This document shows positions 6,036-13,849 of a stretch of DNA of 14,316 bases, piece after piece (within the stretch, counting starts at the first letter, position 1; each line of letters begins with the position of its first letter). Under the pieces are notes generated by a model, which saw only the letters and a program-made list of their open reading frames with translations, was not told where the DNA came from and ran no database searches. A program made the position numbers and the translations under genes. Origin of the DNA: Kiritimatiellia bacterium (GTDB taxonomy: Bacteria; Verrucomicrobiota; Kiritimatiellia; RFP12; UBA1067); NCBI GenBank assembly GCA_017508315.1, contig JAFVZE010000162.1, positions 1 to 14,316 of the forward strand, in the 5' to 3' direction.

Positions 6036-7144
6036 TTACCCGTTCCGGCAATCAGGGATTTTTGGCGGCCCACTACGACTGGATTCTGGCGGGCGTCGGT
6101 GTGCTGGCGCTTGTCGGCGCGGGAACGTTTTACGCGCTCGCTCTCGGCAACGATGCCGACGGGGCGGCCCGGCGGTCGGTAGCGGCGGTGGAGCGTATGC
6201 GTCCGCAGGAAACCGGCGTGAAGGCCGTGGACATGAGCGCCTATCAGGCAGCGATCCGCAGCACCAGGAACCCGGTCACGGTCGCGGAGATTTCCGAGAA
6301 AAGCGAAAGTTTCCTCGCGAGCGAGCGCCGTGTCGCCTGCAAGAAGTGCAAAAAGGCGATTTCCGGCGATGTGCGCAAGGTTCCGGCCTGTCCGTACTGC
6401 GGCGAAAAGCAGGAGCTTGAAAAGAAAGTCGTTCTCGACGGCGACGGCGACGGTCTGCCGGACGAGTGGGAACTTAAGGTGGGTTTGAATCCCGGCGACG
6501 CTTCCGACGCGGCTGCCGACAAGGACGGCGACGGTTTCACCAATCTCGAGGAGTTTCTGGCGAAGACCGATCCGGCGAACGCCAAGGATCACCCGGACTA
6601 TCTCGATTCGCTCAAGATCGTTCTCCCGCTGAAGCCGACGTACATGCCCTTCGTCTTCACCCGCGCGAACAAGATTCCTTCCGGGTGGCGGCTCGAATTC
6701 TTCGATGCCTCAAAGCGCAACGACTACGGTCAGATGGGCCGTACCGTCACGGCGGTCATCGGCGAGGAGATCGGAAAATACGGCTTCGTCGTCAAAGGCT
6801 ATGAACAGAAGCAGGAACGCAAGGCCATCAAGGGCGGCAAGGGAATGCAGAAGATGGTCGATGTCTCCGAAGCCACGCTTCAGCGCAAGCGCGACGGCAA
6901 AATCATCAAGCTCGTCATCGTCGCCGACCGTCAGGAAAAGCCTTCCGCCGTAGATGTGCAGGCCACGCTCGCCTACGAGCGCGGCACGGTGCAGAACTTC
7001 GAGGTCGTTCCCGGATCGGAGATCGACCTGAACGGCTGCAAATACAGAATCGTCGAGGTTCAGGCGGCAGGCAAAGGCGCAAAGGTCGTTGTCGAGAATT
7101 CGCTGTCCGGAAAAAGACGTGTTCTCGAAGCACTTGAACAGTGA
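6032..7144 (+). CDS. Amuc_1099-like pilus system protein with zinc ribbon and calcium-binding loops
   Basis: The 370-residue protein has one N-terminal membrane segment (about 17-38) after a short cytoplasmic start, so most of it should be periplasmic. Residues 103-123 form a four-cysteine zinc ribbon (C103-KK-C106, C120-PY-C123). Two acidic loops follow, DGDGDGLPDEWE (136-147) and DKDGDGFTNLEEF (163-175), of the thrombospondin type 3/EF-hand kind that binds calcium. The C-terminal half (about 193-370) is mostly beta with no motif I recognise; its last segment (LNGCKYRIVEVQAAGKGAKV) resembles the small beta domains of PilP-like proteins that touch secretins, an inference only. The four-base overlap with the previous gene and the position before the secretin match Amuc_1099. 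An ordinary pilP gene is missing here, so this protein may fill that role. Confidence 0.75.
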   Translation: MITRSGNQGFLAAHYDWILAGVGVLALVGAGTFYALALGNDADGAARRSVAAVERMRPQETGVKAVDMSAYQAAIRSTRNPVTVAEISEKSESFLASERRVACKKCKKAISGDVRKVPACPYCGEKQELEKKVVLDGDGDGLPDEWELKVGLNPGDASDAAADKDGDGFTNLEEFLAKTDPANAKDHPDYLDSLKIVLPLKPTYMPFVFTRANKIPSGWRLEFFDASKRNDYGQMGRTVTAVIGEEIGKYGFVVKGYEQKQERKAIKGGKGMQKMVDVSEATLQRKRDGKIIKLVIVADRQEKPSAVDVQATLAYERGTVQNFEVVPGSEIDLNGCKYRIVEVQAAGKGAKVVVENSLSGKRRVLEALEQ

Positions 7145-7162
7145 AAGAATAAATAGTATAAT
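7134..7162 (+). promoter_or_regulatory. Probable sigma70-type promoter of the secretin gene
   Basis: TTGAAC (7134-7139) and a perfect TATAAT (7157-7162) are separated by 17 nt, close to the sigma70 optimum. The -35 box lies in the last codons of the preceding gene. Transcription would start near 7169, followed by AAGGAG (7175-7180), 12 nt before the ATG. The secretin can thus be expressed independently of, or in addition to, the upstream operon. Confidence 0.65.
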
Positions 7163-7192
7163 GTTCTCTAAAATAAGGAGCGGATTGTCAAT

Positions 7193-10100
7193 ATGACGAA
7201 CATTAGGAACTTGGTCGCGCTCGGCGCGGCGATGGCGGTTGTCGCCGCTACACAGTGTGCTTTCGCACAGGACGATCTTGATGATCTTCTGAAGGATCTT
7301 GAGAGCGAGTCCGGCAAGAAGCCGGCCGCGAAAGTGGAGAAGACCGAGGATGCCGCCCCGGCGTCGGACAATGGTGCGTCGGCGGAAAGTTCCGTATCGG
7401 AAGAGAAACCGGCCGGGGAGTCTGATGCGGTCGGGGAAAAGGCGGAGGAAAAGCCGGCCGGAGGGGAAAAGCCCGTTGACGCCAGGAAGGTCGACGAGAC
7501 GTTGAATCTTCTCAAGGAACTTGCCGCGGAATCGGATACCGCCGCGTCTCCGGCCGGCAAGACCGCTTCCGCTCCTGTTGCGGCAAAGGCCAAAGCCGCG
7601 CCCGTCAATCCCGATGCCGAACTTATCGCAAACCTCCGCGCCACCGAAAAGCTCCGCCGTGTCGCGCTCGACGCTCAGGCCAAGCGGGAGATTTCCGATG
7701 CCCGCGAGTGCATGGAGAACGAGGAATATTCCGAGGCGGTTCGCCATTACGGTCTTGCCGCCAAGCTTTTGAACGACCGCCCCGGTTCCGTGAAGCTCCG
7801 CAAGGAGTGCGATCAGGGCATCGCCGAGGGACTTTACCGCGCGGCGGTGCAGGAACGCGAACTCGGTCGCAACGACCGCGCCCAGAAACTTATGGAAAAG
7901 GCGCTCGATATGCGCCATCCGCGTGCGCGCGAGACGCTTGAAGACTGGCTCGCCGACACCGGAGACAAGGACGAAGGCCGCGATGTTTCCGATCTCAAGC
8001 ACCGCATCAACGATGCCGACTACAAGTCAGAGCGCGCCCAGATCCGCAGGCATCTGCGCCGCAGCCGCCAGTATCTCGCCGTGCGCGATCTCGACCGCGC
8101 CCTCGACGAATGCGAAATCGTTCTGGTGAACGATCCGTACAACCAGGAGGCGATCCGTCTGCGCCGCGCCATCCAGCGCAAGCGTCAGACGATCCTCAAG
8201 CAGGAGCGCGAGGCCGCCCGCGACGGCATGATCGCCGATGTCGATGAGGCATGGCGTCCGGTCTATGCCGTCAATGCCGCCCAGCTTTCCGACACGGGCT
8301 CCGAAACGGTCAAGACCCAGTCCGGCGAGGATCCCGAGCGTACGCAGGAGCAGGACATCGAAAAGCGCATGAAGGAAATGCGTCTGCCTTCGATTTCGTT
8401 CAAGCCGCCGGCCACCATCATGGAGGCTGTCGAGTTTTTCCGTCAGGCTTCGAAGGATTACGACCGTCCCGACATCCCGCTTGAGAAGCGCGGCTTCAAC
8501 TTCGTTTTGAAGACTCCGCAGCCTTTGAAGGCGGCGCAGGCGACCGAGGAGACGTCGTCGGACGATTTCTCGTCCACCGGCGAGGAAAGCGGCGCTTCCG
8601 CCGGTCCCGCCAACGGCTTGGATCCGATTCCCACCATTCAGGCCAGCGACATCACTTTCCATGAGGCGTTGAAACTTGTCTGCGACTCCGTCGACTACAA
8701 GTTCATCGTCCGCGGTCCGGTCGTGATGGTCATGCAGAAGGATATGTCCACCGCCGAACTTCTTTCGCGCAAGTACGACGTTCTCGATGCGTTCCTTGAG
8801 CGCATGACGAGCGCTTCGAGCGATGTCAAGGAAATGAAGTCGGCCGGCTTCGGCGGCGGCGGCAAGGCCGCGGAGGAATCGGAAGAGAATCAGGAACGCG
8901 ACTGGAAGGCGTTCTTCGAGCAGATGGGCGTAAAGTGGCCTGAAGGTTCGTCCATCATGTACATCAAGACCTTGGGCAAACTCTATGTCCGCAACACCCG
9001 CGAAAATCTCGCCGAGTTCGAAAAGGTTCTTCAGGAAATGGGTTCGCAGCCCAAGCTCATCGAAATCGAGACCCGCTTCGTGGAAGTCGCTCAGGAAGAC
9101 CTGAACTCCTTGGGCTTCGAGTGGATTTTGAACAATAACTATTCCCTCGCCTCCGGCCACGGACTCGGCAAGATTCTCGGAATCCGCAATACGGCAAAAT
9201 CGACCGGAAAGTATGGGCAGAGCGACACTGATGTGTTCTATCCCACGGGGAACGGTGATGTTTACCGCAATGTCCTGGGGCAGACTTCAAGTGCGGCGGA
9301 TCTGAACAATAACGGATATGTGGCCAATGCCAACGGCTCGTATGAAAGACGATCGGCTCCCCGCGGCGCGTACGGGTCGATAAACCAGATCGGCGGCGGA
9401 TCCGATTACACGACCGGAAACCGTTACCTCTCCACGGTCGGCAACCATATTTCCGGCGAATCGGCATCGGTCAACGATCAGTTCATGCGCGTGAACGCGT
9501 TCCTCGGGTCGGCGGACTTGTCGATGATTCTCCATATGCTCGCCCAGCGCAGCGACACCGACCTCCTTTCCGCTCCCAAGGTGGTCACGAAGTCGGGCGA
9601 GAACGCCGTCATCAAGGTGGTTACCGAATACATCTATCCGCAGGACTACGATGTGCAGCTCCAGTCGAGCTCGTCGGGTTCGTCGGGCGGTTCGTCGGGC
9701 GGCAGCCAGTCGGCGATTCTCGCGGTTGTCGAGCCGCAGAACTTCACGATGCGCGAAGTCGGTGTCATTCTCGATGTTACGCCCACCTATTCCGAAGCGA
9801 ACGGCGGCACGATCGATCTCGAGCTCAAGCCGCAGGTTGTCGACGAGCCGATCTGGAAGAACTACGGTATGCGCATTCCGTTCACCGGCAATACTTCTTC
9901 CGGCACGATGGCGGACATCGGCAACATCTTTACCGGCATGTCGACGGCGCTTACCACCATCGGCGCTAAACTGTCGCCGGAGGATCAGACGGAAATGGCG
10001 AAGCAGGTTGTCGATTCTGCGATGGCTTCCGCGGCGAACGTCTCTTCTTCCTCGAGTTCGACGATGACGTGGTACGACGCTCCGATGGAACAGCCTTTCT

Positions 10101-10387
10101 TCCATGTCCGCTCGATCGATTCCAAGGTCTCGATCACTCCCGGCTCCACGGTTGTCATGGGCGGTCTCATCACCGAGGCGCGCAAGGCGATGGATGACAA
10201 GATTCCGTTCCTCGGCGACATTCCGTACATCGGGCGTCTTTTCCGCAGCCATGCCGAGCAGACCGTCAAGCGCAACCTGCTCATCTTCGTGACCGGACGT
10301 CTCATCACTCCGAGCGGCCGCGAGCTTACGATGAATACCGAGACTGCGGACGAGGCGGAAGTTAAGCCCGCTCCCGAAGCAAAGTAA
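7193..10387 (+). CDS. Type IV pilus-like outer-membrane secretin (Amuc_1098 / PilQ type)
   Basis: The 1064-residue protein has a signal peptide with likely cleavage after AFA (about residue 25). A low-complexity Ala/Glu/Lys/Pro segment (about 30-140) and a helical, TPR-like stretch (about 150-345, RHYGLAAKLLNDRPG and LDRALDECEIVLVNDPYNQEA) follow. Next come Amuc_1098-type N-domains: SISFKPPATIMEAVEFFRQA (about 399-418), a secretin/STN-like domain (about 479-520, ASDITFHEALKLVCDSVDY) and a short N-domain leading to LIEIETRFVEV (about 622). The secretin domain begins at LLSAPKVVTKSGENAVIKV (about 790) and ends with the family signature VVMGGLITE and PFLGDIPYIGRLF (about 986-1014), then RNLLIFVTGRLITPSG. 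A Ser/Gly-rich loop (about 823-841) and an Asn/Gly/Ser-rich insert (about 665-742) lie in the membrane/gate half. It should form the ring-shaped outer-membrane channel. AMIN domains of proteobacterial PilQ are not seen. AAGGAG precedes the start. Confidence 0.92.
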   Translation: MTNIRNLVALGAAMAVVAATQCAFAQDDLDDLLKDLESESGKKPAAKVEKTEDAAPASDNGASAESSVSEEKPAGESDAVGEKAEEKPAGGEKPVDARKVDETLNLLKELAAESDTAASPAGKTASAPVAAKAKAAPVNPDAELIANLRATEKLRRVALDAQAKREISDARECMENEEYSEAVRHYGLAAKLLNDRPGSVKLRKECDQGIAEGLYRAAVQERELGRNDRAQKLMEKALDMRHPRARETLEDWLADTGDKDEGRDVSDLKHRINDADYKSERAQIRRHLRRSRQYLAVRDLDRALDECEIVLVNDPYNQEAIRLRRAIQRKRQTILKQEREAARDGMIADVDEAWRPVYAVNAAQLSDTGSETVKTQSGEDPERTQEQDIEKRMKEMRLPSISFKPPATIMEAVEFFRQASKDYDRPDIPLEKRGFNFVLKTPQPLKAAQATEETSSDDFSSTGEESGASAGPANGLDPIPTIQASDITFHEALKLVCDSVDYKFIVRGPVVMVMQKDMSTAELLSRKYDVLDAFLERMTSASSDVKEMKSAGFGGGGKAAEESEENQERDWKAFFEQMGVKWPEGSSIMYIKTLGKLYVRNTRENLAEFEKVLQEMGSQPKLIEIETRFVEVAQEDLNSLGFEWILNNNYSLASGHGLGKILGIRNTAKSTGKYGQSDTDVFYPTGNGDVYRNVLGQTSSAADLNNNGYVANANGSYERRSAPRGAYGSINQIGGGSDYTTGNRYLSTVGNHISGESASVNDQFMRVNAFLGSADLSMILHMLAQRSDTDLLSAPKVVTKSGENAVIKVVTEYIYPQDYDVQLQSSSSGSSGGSSGGSQSAILAVVEPQNFTMREVGVILDVTPTYSEANGGTIDLELKPQVVDEPIWKNYGMRIPFTGNTSSGTMADIGNIFTGMSTALTTIGAKLSPEDQTEMAKQVVDSAMASAANVSSSSSSTMTWYDAPMEQPFFHVRSIDSKVSITPGSTVVMGGLITEARKAMDDKIPFLGDIPYIGRLFRSHAEQTVKRNLLIFVTGRLITPSGRELTMNTETADEAEVKPAPEAK

Positions 10388-10410
10388 ACAACATATCAAG
10401 GTAAAGAACA

Positions 10411-10788
10411 ATGTCGATATTCATCGGTTTTCTCTATGTGGTCGAAGTGGTGGTCTGTCTGCTGCTCGTCTTGGTTGTGATGCTTCAGAAGCCGAAAGAG
10501 GGGGGGCTCGGCGGCGCCATCAGCGGCGGTATGCTGGAGGCTTCGCTCGGCGCCGACGCCGGCAATGTCCTTATCCGCACCACGGTCGTGCTGGGAACCG
10601 TTTTCCTGATCAACACTCTGGTTCTCGCGCGTCTTACCTCCACCGTGCATTCGCGCTCGCTGATGGCCAACGAAAGCGAGCCGACGGCCGAGGCCGCCGC
10701 GCCTGCGCTTCCCGCCGCGGCTCCGGAACTCCCCGCCGCTCCCCAGCCGGCCGCTCCCCAGCCGGCAGCGCCCGCCAATGCCAAGTAA
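10411..10788 (+). CDS. secG: Preprotein translocase subunit SecG
   Basis: SecG is the small accessory subunit of the SecYEG translocon in the inner membrane. The 125 residues show the family layout: membrane helix 1 (about 3-25, IGFLYVVEVVVCLLLVLVVM), the conserved cytoplasmic loop LQKPKEGGLGGAISGG with ASLGADAG, and membrane helix 2 (about 52-72, RTTVVLGTVFLINTLVLARL). The C-terminal third is an Ala/Pro/Glu-rich tail ending in AAPQPAAPQPAAP-type repeats, common in this subunit and probably unstructured. It starts 23 nt after the secretin with AAGG nearby, so read-through from the secretin promoter is likely. Its last 11 nt overlap trhA. Confidence 0.92.
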   Translation: MSIFIGFLYVVEVVVCLLLVLVVMLQKPKEGGLGGAISGGMLEASLGADAGNVLIRTTVVLGTVFLINTLVLARLTSTVHSRSLMANESEPTAEAAAPALPAAAPELPAAPQPAAPQPAAPANAK

Positions 10789-11443
10789 CGGCGTAAAGGA
10801 ATATACGCCCGGAGAAGAGACCGCGAATGCGGTCACCCATGCAGTCGGCTCCCATTTGGGGGCCGCTATGGTTGCGATACTCTGCTATGCGTCGGTTTTA
10901 AGCGGCAAAGATGTCGCGTGGAAGGTGGTTTCAAGCTGCATTTTCGGGGCTTCGACCATTTTCCTCTATTCGATTTCGGCGGCGTATCATGCCGTCACCT
11001 ACCGCCCGGCGAAAGCCGTCCTCAAAGTCATGGATCACATGGGGATATACTTTCTCATCGCCGGAACCTATACGCCTTTCTGCCTGCAGACGCTTCGCGC
11101 CAACGGCAATGCGGCTCTGGGCTGGTCGATATTCGGCATCGAGTGGGCGGCGGTGATAGTGGGAATAATTTTCAAAGTGCGCACGACCGGAAGGTTCCGC
11201 GTCATTTCCACGCTCGCCTATATCGTCATGGGCTGGGTAGTCATATTCGCCATCGTGCCGATAGTGAGGGCGCTCGGAGGGTTAGGCACCATGTGGCTGG
11301 CGCTCGGGGGCGGGCTTTATACGTTCGGTACCGTGTTTTATCTTTGGAAATCGCTGCCGTACCATCATCCCGTCTGGCACCTTTTTGTGCTCGCCGGGAC
11401 GATCTGCCAGTTCTTCAGCATTCTCTGGTACGTGGTGAGCTGA
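10778..11443 (+). CDS. trhA: Hemolysin III / TrhA family (PAQR) membrane protein
   Basis: The 221-residue protein has about seven membrane segments and the bacterial PAQR/hemolysin III pattern: EETANAVTHAVG near the N terminus (13-24), SISAAYH with H71, MDHMGIYFLIAGTYTPF (85-101) and HPVWHLFVLAG with H197 and H201. In the family, S..H, D..H and HxxxH form a metal site in the membrane, and all of these are present. The bacterial members (YqfA/TrhA) are linked to membrane-fluidity homeostasis; hemolysis itself is rarely demonstrated. It overlaps the end of secG by 11 nt and the end of the convergent aminotransferase by 29 nt. The start ATG is inside secG with no clear ribosome-binding site, fitting translational coupling. 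Confidence 0.9.
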   Translation: MPSNGVKEYTPGEETANAVTHAVGSHLGAAMVAILCYASVLSGKDVAWKVVSSCIFGASTIFLYSISAAYHAVTYRPAKAVLKVMDHMGIYFLIAGTYTPFCLQTLRANGNAALGWSIFGIEWAAVIVGIIFKVRTTGRFRVISTLAYIVMGWVVIFAIVPIVRALGGLGTMWLALGGGLYTFGTVFYLWKSLPYHHPVWHLFVLAGTICQFFSILWYVVS

Positions 11444-12638
11444 CGCCGATCATGTCGGCGATGCGTCCGGCGGCGGTTTTGATCTTGTCGAGACTCGTCG
11501 CGTAGCTCATGCGCACGAAACCTTCGCCGCATTCCCCGAAAGCCGTACCGGGCACGCAGGCGACGGCATGGTCGTTCAAAAGCCGCATCGCGAACTCTTC
11601 GCTGGTCATGCCGCTTGAACGTATATCCGGAAAAATGTAGAACGCGCCTTTGGGCATGAAGGTCTTAAGCCCCAGGGCATTGAGCGCCGGCACGAGGAAA
11701 TCGCGGCGTTTGCGGTATTCGCGCCGCATTCTGTCGACATCCCTGTCGCCGTGGTCCATCGCTTCGACCCCGGCGGCCTGCGAAAGCGTCGGAGCGCTCA
11801 TGATGCCGTACTGGTGTATCTTCATCATCGCGTCGATGATGTCGACGGGGCCCGCGGCGTAGCCGAGCCGGTAGCCGGTCATCGCCCACGACTTTGAAAA
11901 ACCGTTCAGGAGCACCACGCGCTCGCGGTGGCGCGGGAAGCTTGCAAAACCGGTCAGCGGCTTTGTCGCGTCGCAGTCATAGACGAGCTCGCTGTAGACT
12001 TCGTCGGCGAGGAGTATGAGATCGTGGCCCTCGGCGAACTCCAGTATCGCCTCCATCTCGCCGGCGTTCAGCGTCGCGCCGGTAGGGTTGCACGGAAAAT
12101 TGACGAGCAGCGCTTTGGTCTTCCCGCTCACCTTCCGTTCCAAGGCCTCTACCGTCAGTTTGAAATCGTTTTCGGCGCCGGTCTCGACGGGTACCGGAAC
12201 GGCGTGCGCCAGACGGATGGTCGCGGCGTAGCTTACGAAACACGGTTCGTGGTACAGGATTTCGTCGCCCGGCGAGCACAGCGCACGGATCGCCAGATCT
12301 ATCGCTTCGCTCACGCCTACGCACGCAAGTATCTGGTTTTCCCATGAATACGCAGCGCCGAAGCGCCGCTCGATATAGGCGGAGATGGATTTGCGCAGTT
12401 CTGCCGTGCCGAGGTTGGAAGTGTAGTGGGTGCCGCCGTTTTCAAGACAGGTGACCGCGGCGCGGGAAATGTGCCAGGGCGTGTCGAAGTCCGGTTCGCC
12501 GACGCCAAGAGAAATCACGCCTTTCGTCTGGGCGACGATGTCGAAGAATTTTCTGATCCCGCTTTTTGGCAGGCTGGCGACGTGCGGAGCCACCCTTGAG
12601 CCGGATTCCCGGCGTTTTCTATGGTCTTGAGCCGTCAC
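11415..12638 (-). CDS. Class I/II PLP-dependent aminotransferase (aspartate/PatA-like)
   Basis: A fold-type I aminotransferase of 407 residues. Visible motifs: SGIRKFFDIV (26-35), ISLGVGEPDFDTP (42-54), HYTSNLGTAELR (71-82), NPTG (N184), DEVYSELVYD with D212 and Y215, the PLP lysine in NGFSKSWAMTGYRLGY (K249), and the substrate-carboxylate arginine in FVRMSY (R376). From memory the closest relatives are the Bacillus PatA / archaeal-type aspartate aminotransferase group, so aspartate or an aromatic amino acid is a plausible donor, but the substrate cannot be fixed from sequence. The start is GTG at 12638, overlapping the proA stop as GTGA, so the two genes form a translationally coupled operon. 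No good ATG exists before the conserved N-terminal block. The C terminus overlaps convergent trhA by 29 bp and no terminator is visible between them. Confidence 0.92.
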   Translation of the reverse strand: MTAQDHRKRRESGSRVAPHVASLPKSGIRKFFDIVAQTKGVISLGVGEPDFDTPWHISRAAVTCLENGGTHYTSNLGTAELRKSISAYIERRFGAAYSWENQILACVGVSEAIDLAIRALCSPGDEILYHEPCFVSYAATIRLAHAVPVPVETGAENDFKLTVEALERKVSGKTKALLVNFPCNPTGATLNAGEMEAILEFAEGHDLILLADEVYSELVYDCDATKPLTGFASFPRHRERVVLLNGFSKSWAMTGYRLGYAAGPVDIIDAMMKIHQYGIMSAPTLSQAAGVEAMDHGDRDVDRMRREYRKRRDFLVPALNALGLKTFMPKGAFYIFPDIRSSGMTSEEFAMRLLNDHAVACVPGTAFGECGEGFVRMSYATSLDKIKTAAGRIADMIGVSSPRTREC

Positions 12639-13849
12639 TTGCGCACAATTCCATCGCCGGTGACGCGGTATTTGTAGGTGGTAAGCTCCTCAAGGCCCAT
12701 CGGTCCGCGGGCGTGGAGCTTGTCGGTCGAGATCCCGATCTCCGCGCCCATTCCGAATTCGGCGCCGTCGGTGAAGCGCGTCGAGACGTTGTGGTAGACG
12801 ACGGCGGAATCGACATCGCGCAGGAATTCCGCGGCGGCGTCTTTGTCTTCGGTCACGATGCAGTCGGAATGGTGCGAGCCGTAGCGGTTGATGTGTCCGA
12901 TCGCGCCGCGCACTCCGCCGACGGTGCCGACATTCAGCTCAAGGGCGAGAAATTCGCGCTCCCAGTCGTTTTCGCTTTCGTGGAGGGTGACGCCTTTATC
13001 CTTCGCCCAGGCCCGCACCATCGGCAGGAACAGCGGCGCGAGTTTTTCATGGACGAGCAGGCATTCCGCGGCGTTGCAGACGCTCGGGCGCTGGGTTTTG
13101 GCGTTGTCGAGGATCGAAAGCGCCATCGCGAGATCCGCCTTTTCGTCGACGTAGATGTGGCAGACGCCTTTATAGTGCTTCAGAACCGGAATGAGCGCCG
13201 CTTCGCACATCGCCTTGATGAGACGCTCGCCGCCGCGCGGGATGGCGACATCGACGAGACCGACCGAGCGGACGATCTCGCTGACCGCGGCATGGTCGGG
13301 GATGTCGACGAACTGCACGGCGTCTTCGCGGATGTTCGCCGCGGCGATGCCGGCGCGGACGCTGCGCGAAAGCGCCTTGTTCGATTCGATCGCCTCCTTG
13401 CCGCCGCGCAGGATGATGGCGTTGCCGGTTTTCAGGCACAGCGCCGCGGTATCGACCAACACGTTGGGGCGCGATTCGAACACCACCGCCACCACCCCGA
13501 AGGGGACGCGCACTTTGTCGATTGCGATTCCGCTCGGTCGTTCACGCGACCAGATCGTCTCGCCGACGGGATCGGGAAGTCCGGCGACGTATCTTACGCC
13601 GTCGGTCATGGCCTTGAACCGGGAGTCGTTCAGCGCGAGGCGGTCGATCATCGCCGGCGCGAGGCCTGCGGCGCGCGCGTTCTCGATGTCCTTGCGATTC
13701 GCCGCGAGAATTGCGTCTTTGTCTTTCTCCATCTGCGCGGCGATCGACATGAGCGCGGCGTTTTTCTCCCGCGTCGAAAGCGCCCCCAAAGAACCGGCCG
13801 CCGCCCGTGCCCGGACGGCCATCGCGTGAATGTATTCGGTTGTGTTCAT
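12635..13849 (-). CDS. proA: Glutamate-5-semialdehyde dehydrogenase (gamma-glutamyl phosphate reductase)
   Basis: Second step of proline synthesis: NADPH-dependent reduction of gamma-glutamyl phosphate to glutamate 5-semialdehyde in the cytoplasm. The 404 residues compare with 417 in E. coli. Family blocks are strong: PFGVVAVVFESRPNVLVDTAALCLKTGNA (116-144), LRGGKEAIESN, IPRGGERLI (203-211), GVCHIYVD, the catalytic-cysteine motif KTQRPSVCNAAECLLVH (C258), GSHHSDCIVTED, and STRFTDGAEFGMGAEIGISTDKLHARGPMGLEELTTYKY near the end. The ATG at 13849 is the only start fitting the N-terminal helix; the ribosome-binding site is weak. proB is not adjacent, unlike in many bacteria; the aminotransferase follows with a 4-nt overlap instead. 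Confidence 0.96.
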   Translation of the reverse strand: MNTTEYIHAMAVRARAAAGSLGALSTREKNAALMSIAAQMEKDKDAILAANRKDIENARAAGLAPAMIDRLALNDSRFKAMTDGVRYVAGLPDPVGETIWSRERPSGIAIDKVRVPFGVVAVVFESRPNVLVDTAALCLKTGNAIILRGGKEAIESNKALSRSVRAGIAAANIREDAVQFVDIPDHAAVSEIVRSVGLVDVAIPRGGERLIKAMCEAALIPVLKHYKGVCHIYVDEKADLAMALSILDNAKTQRPSVCNAAECLLVHEKLAPLFLPMVRAWAKDKGVTLHESENDWEREFLALELNVGTVGGVRGAIGHINRYGSHHSDCIVTEDKDAAAEFLRDVDSAVVYHNVSTRFTDGAEFGMGAEIGISTDKLHARGPMGLEELTTYKYRVTGDGIVRK

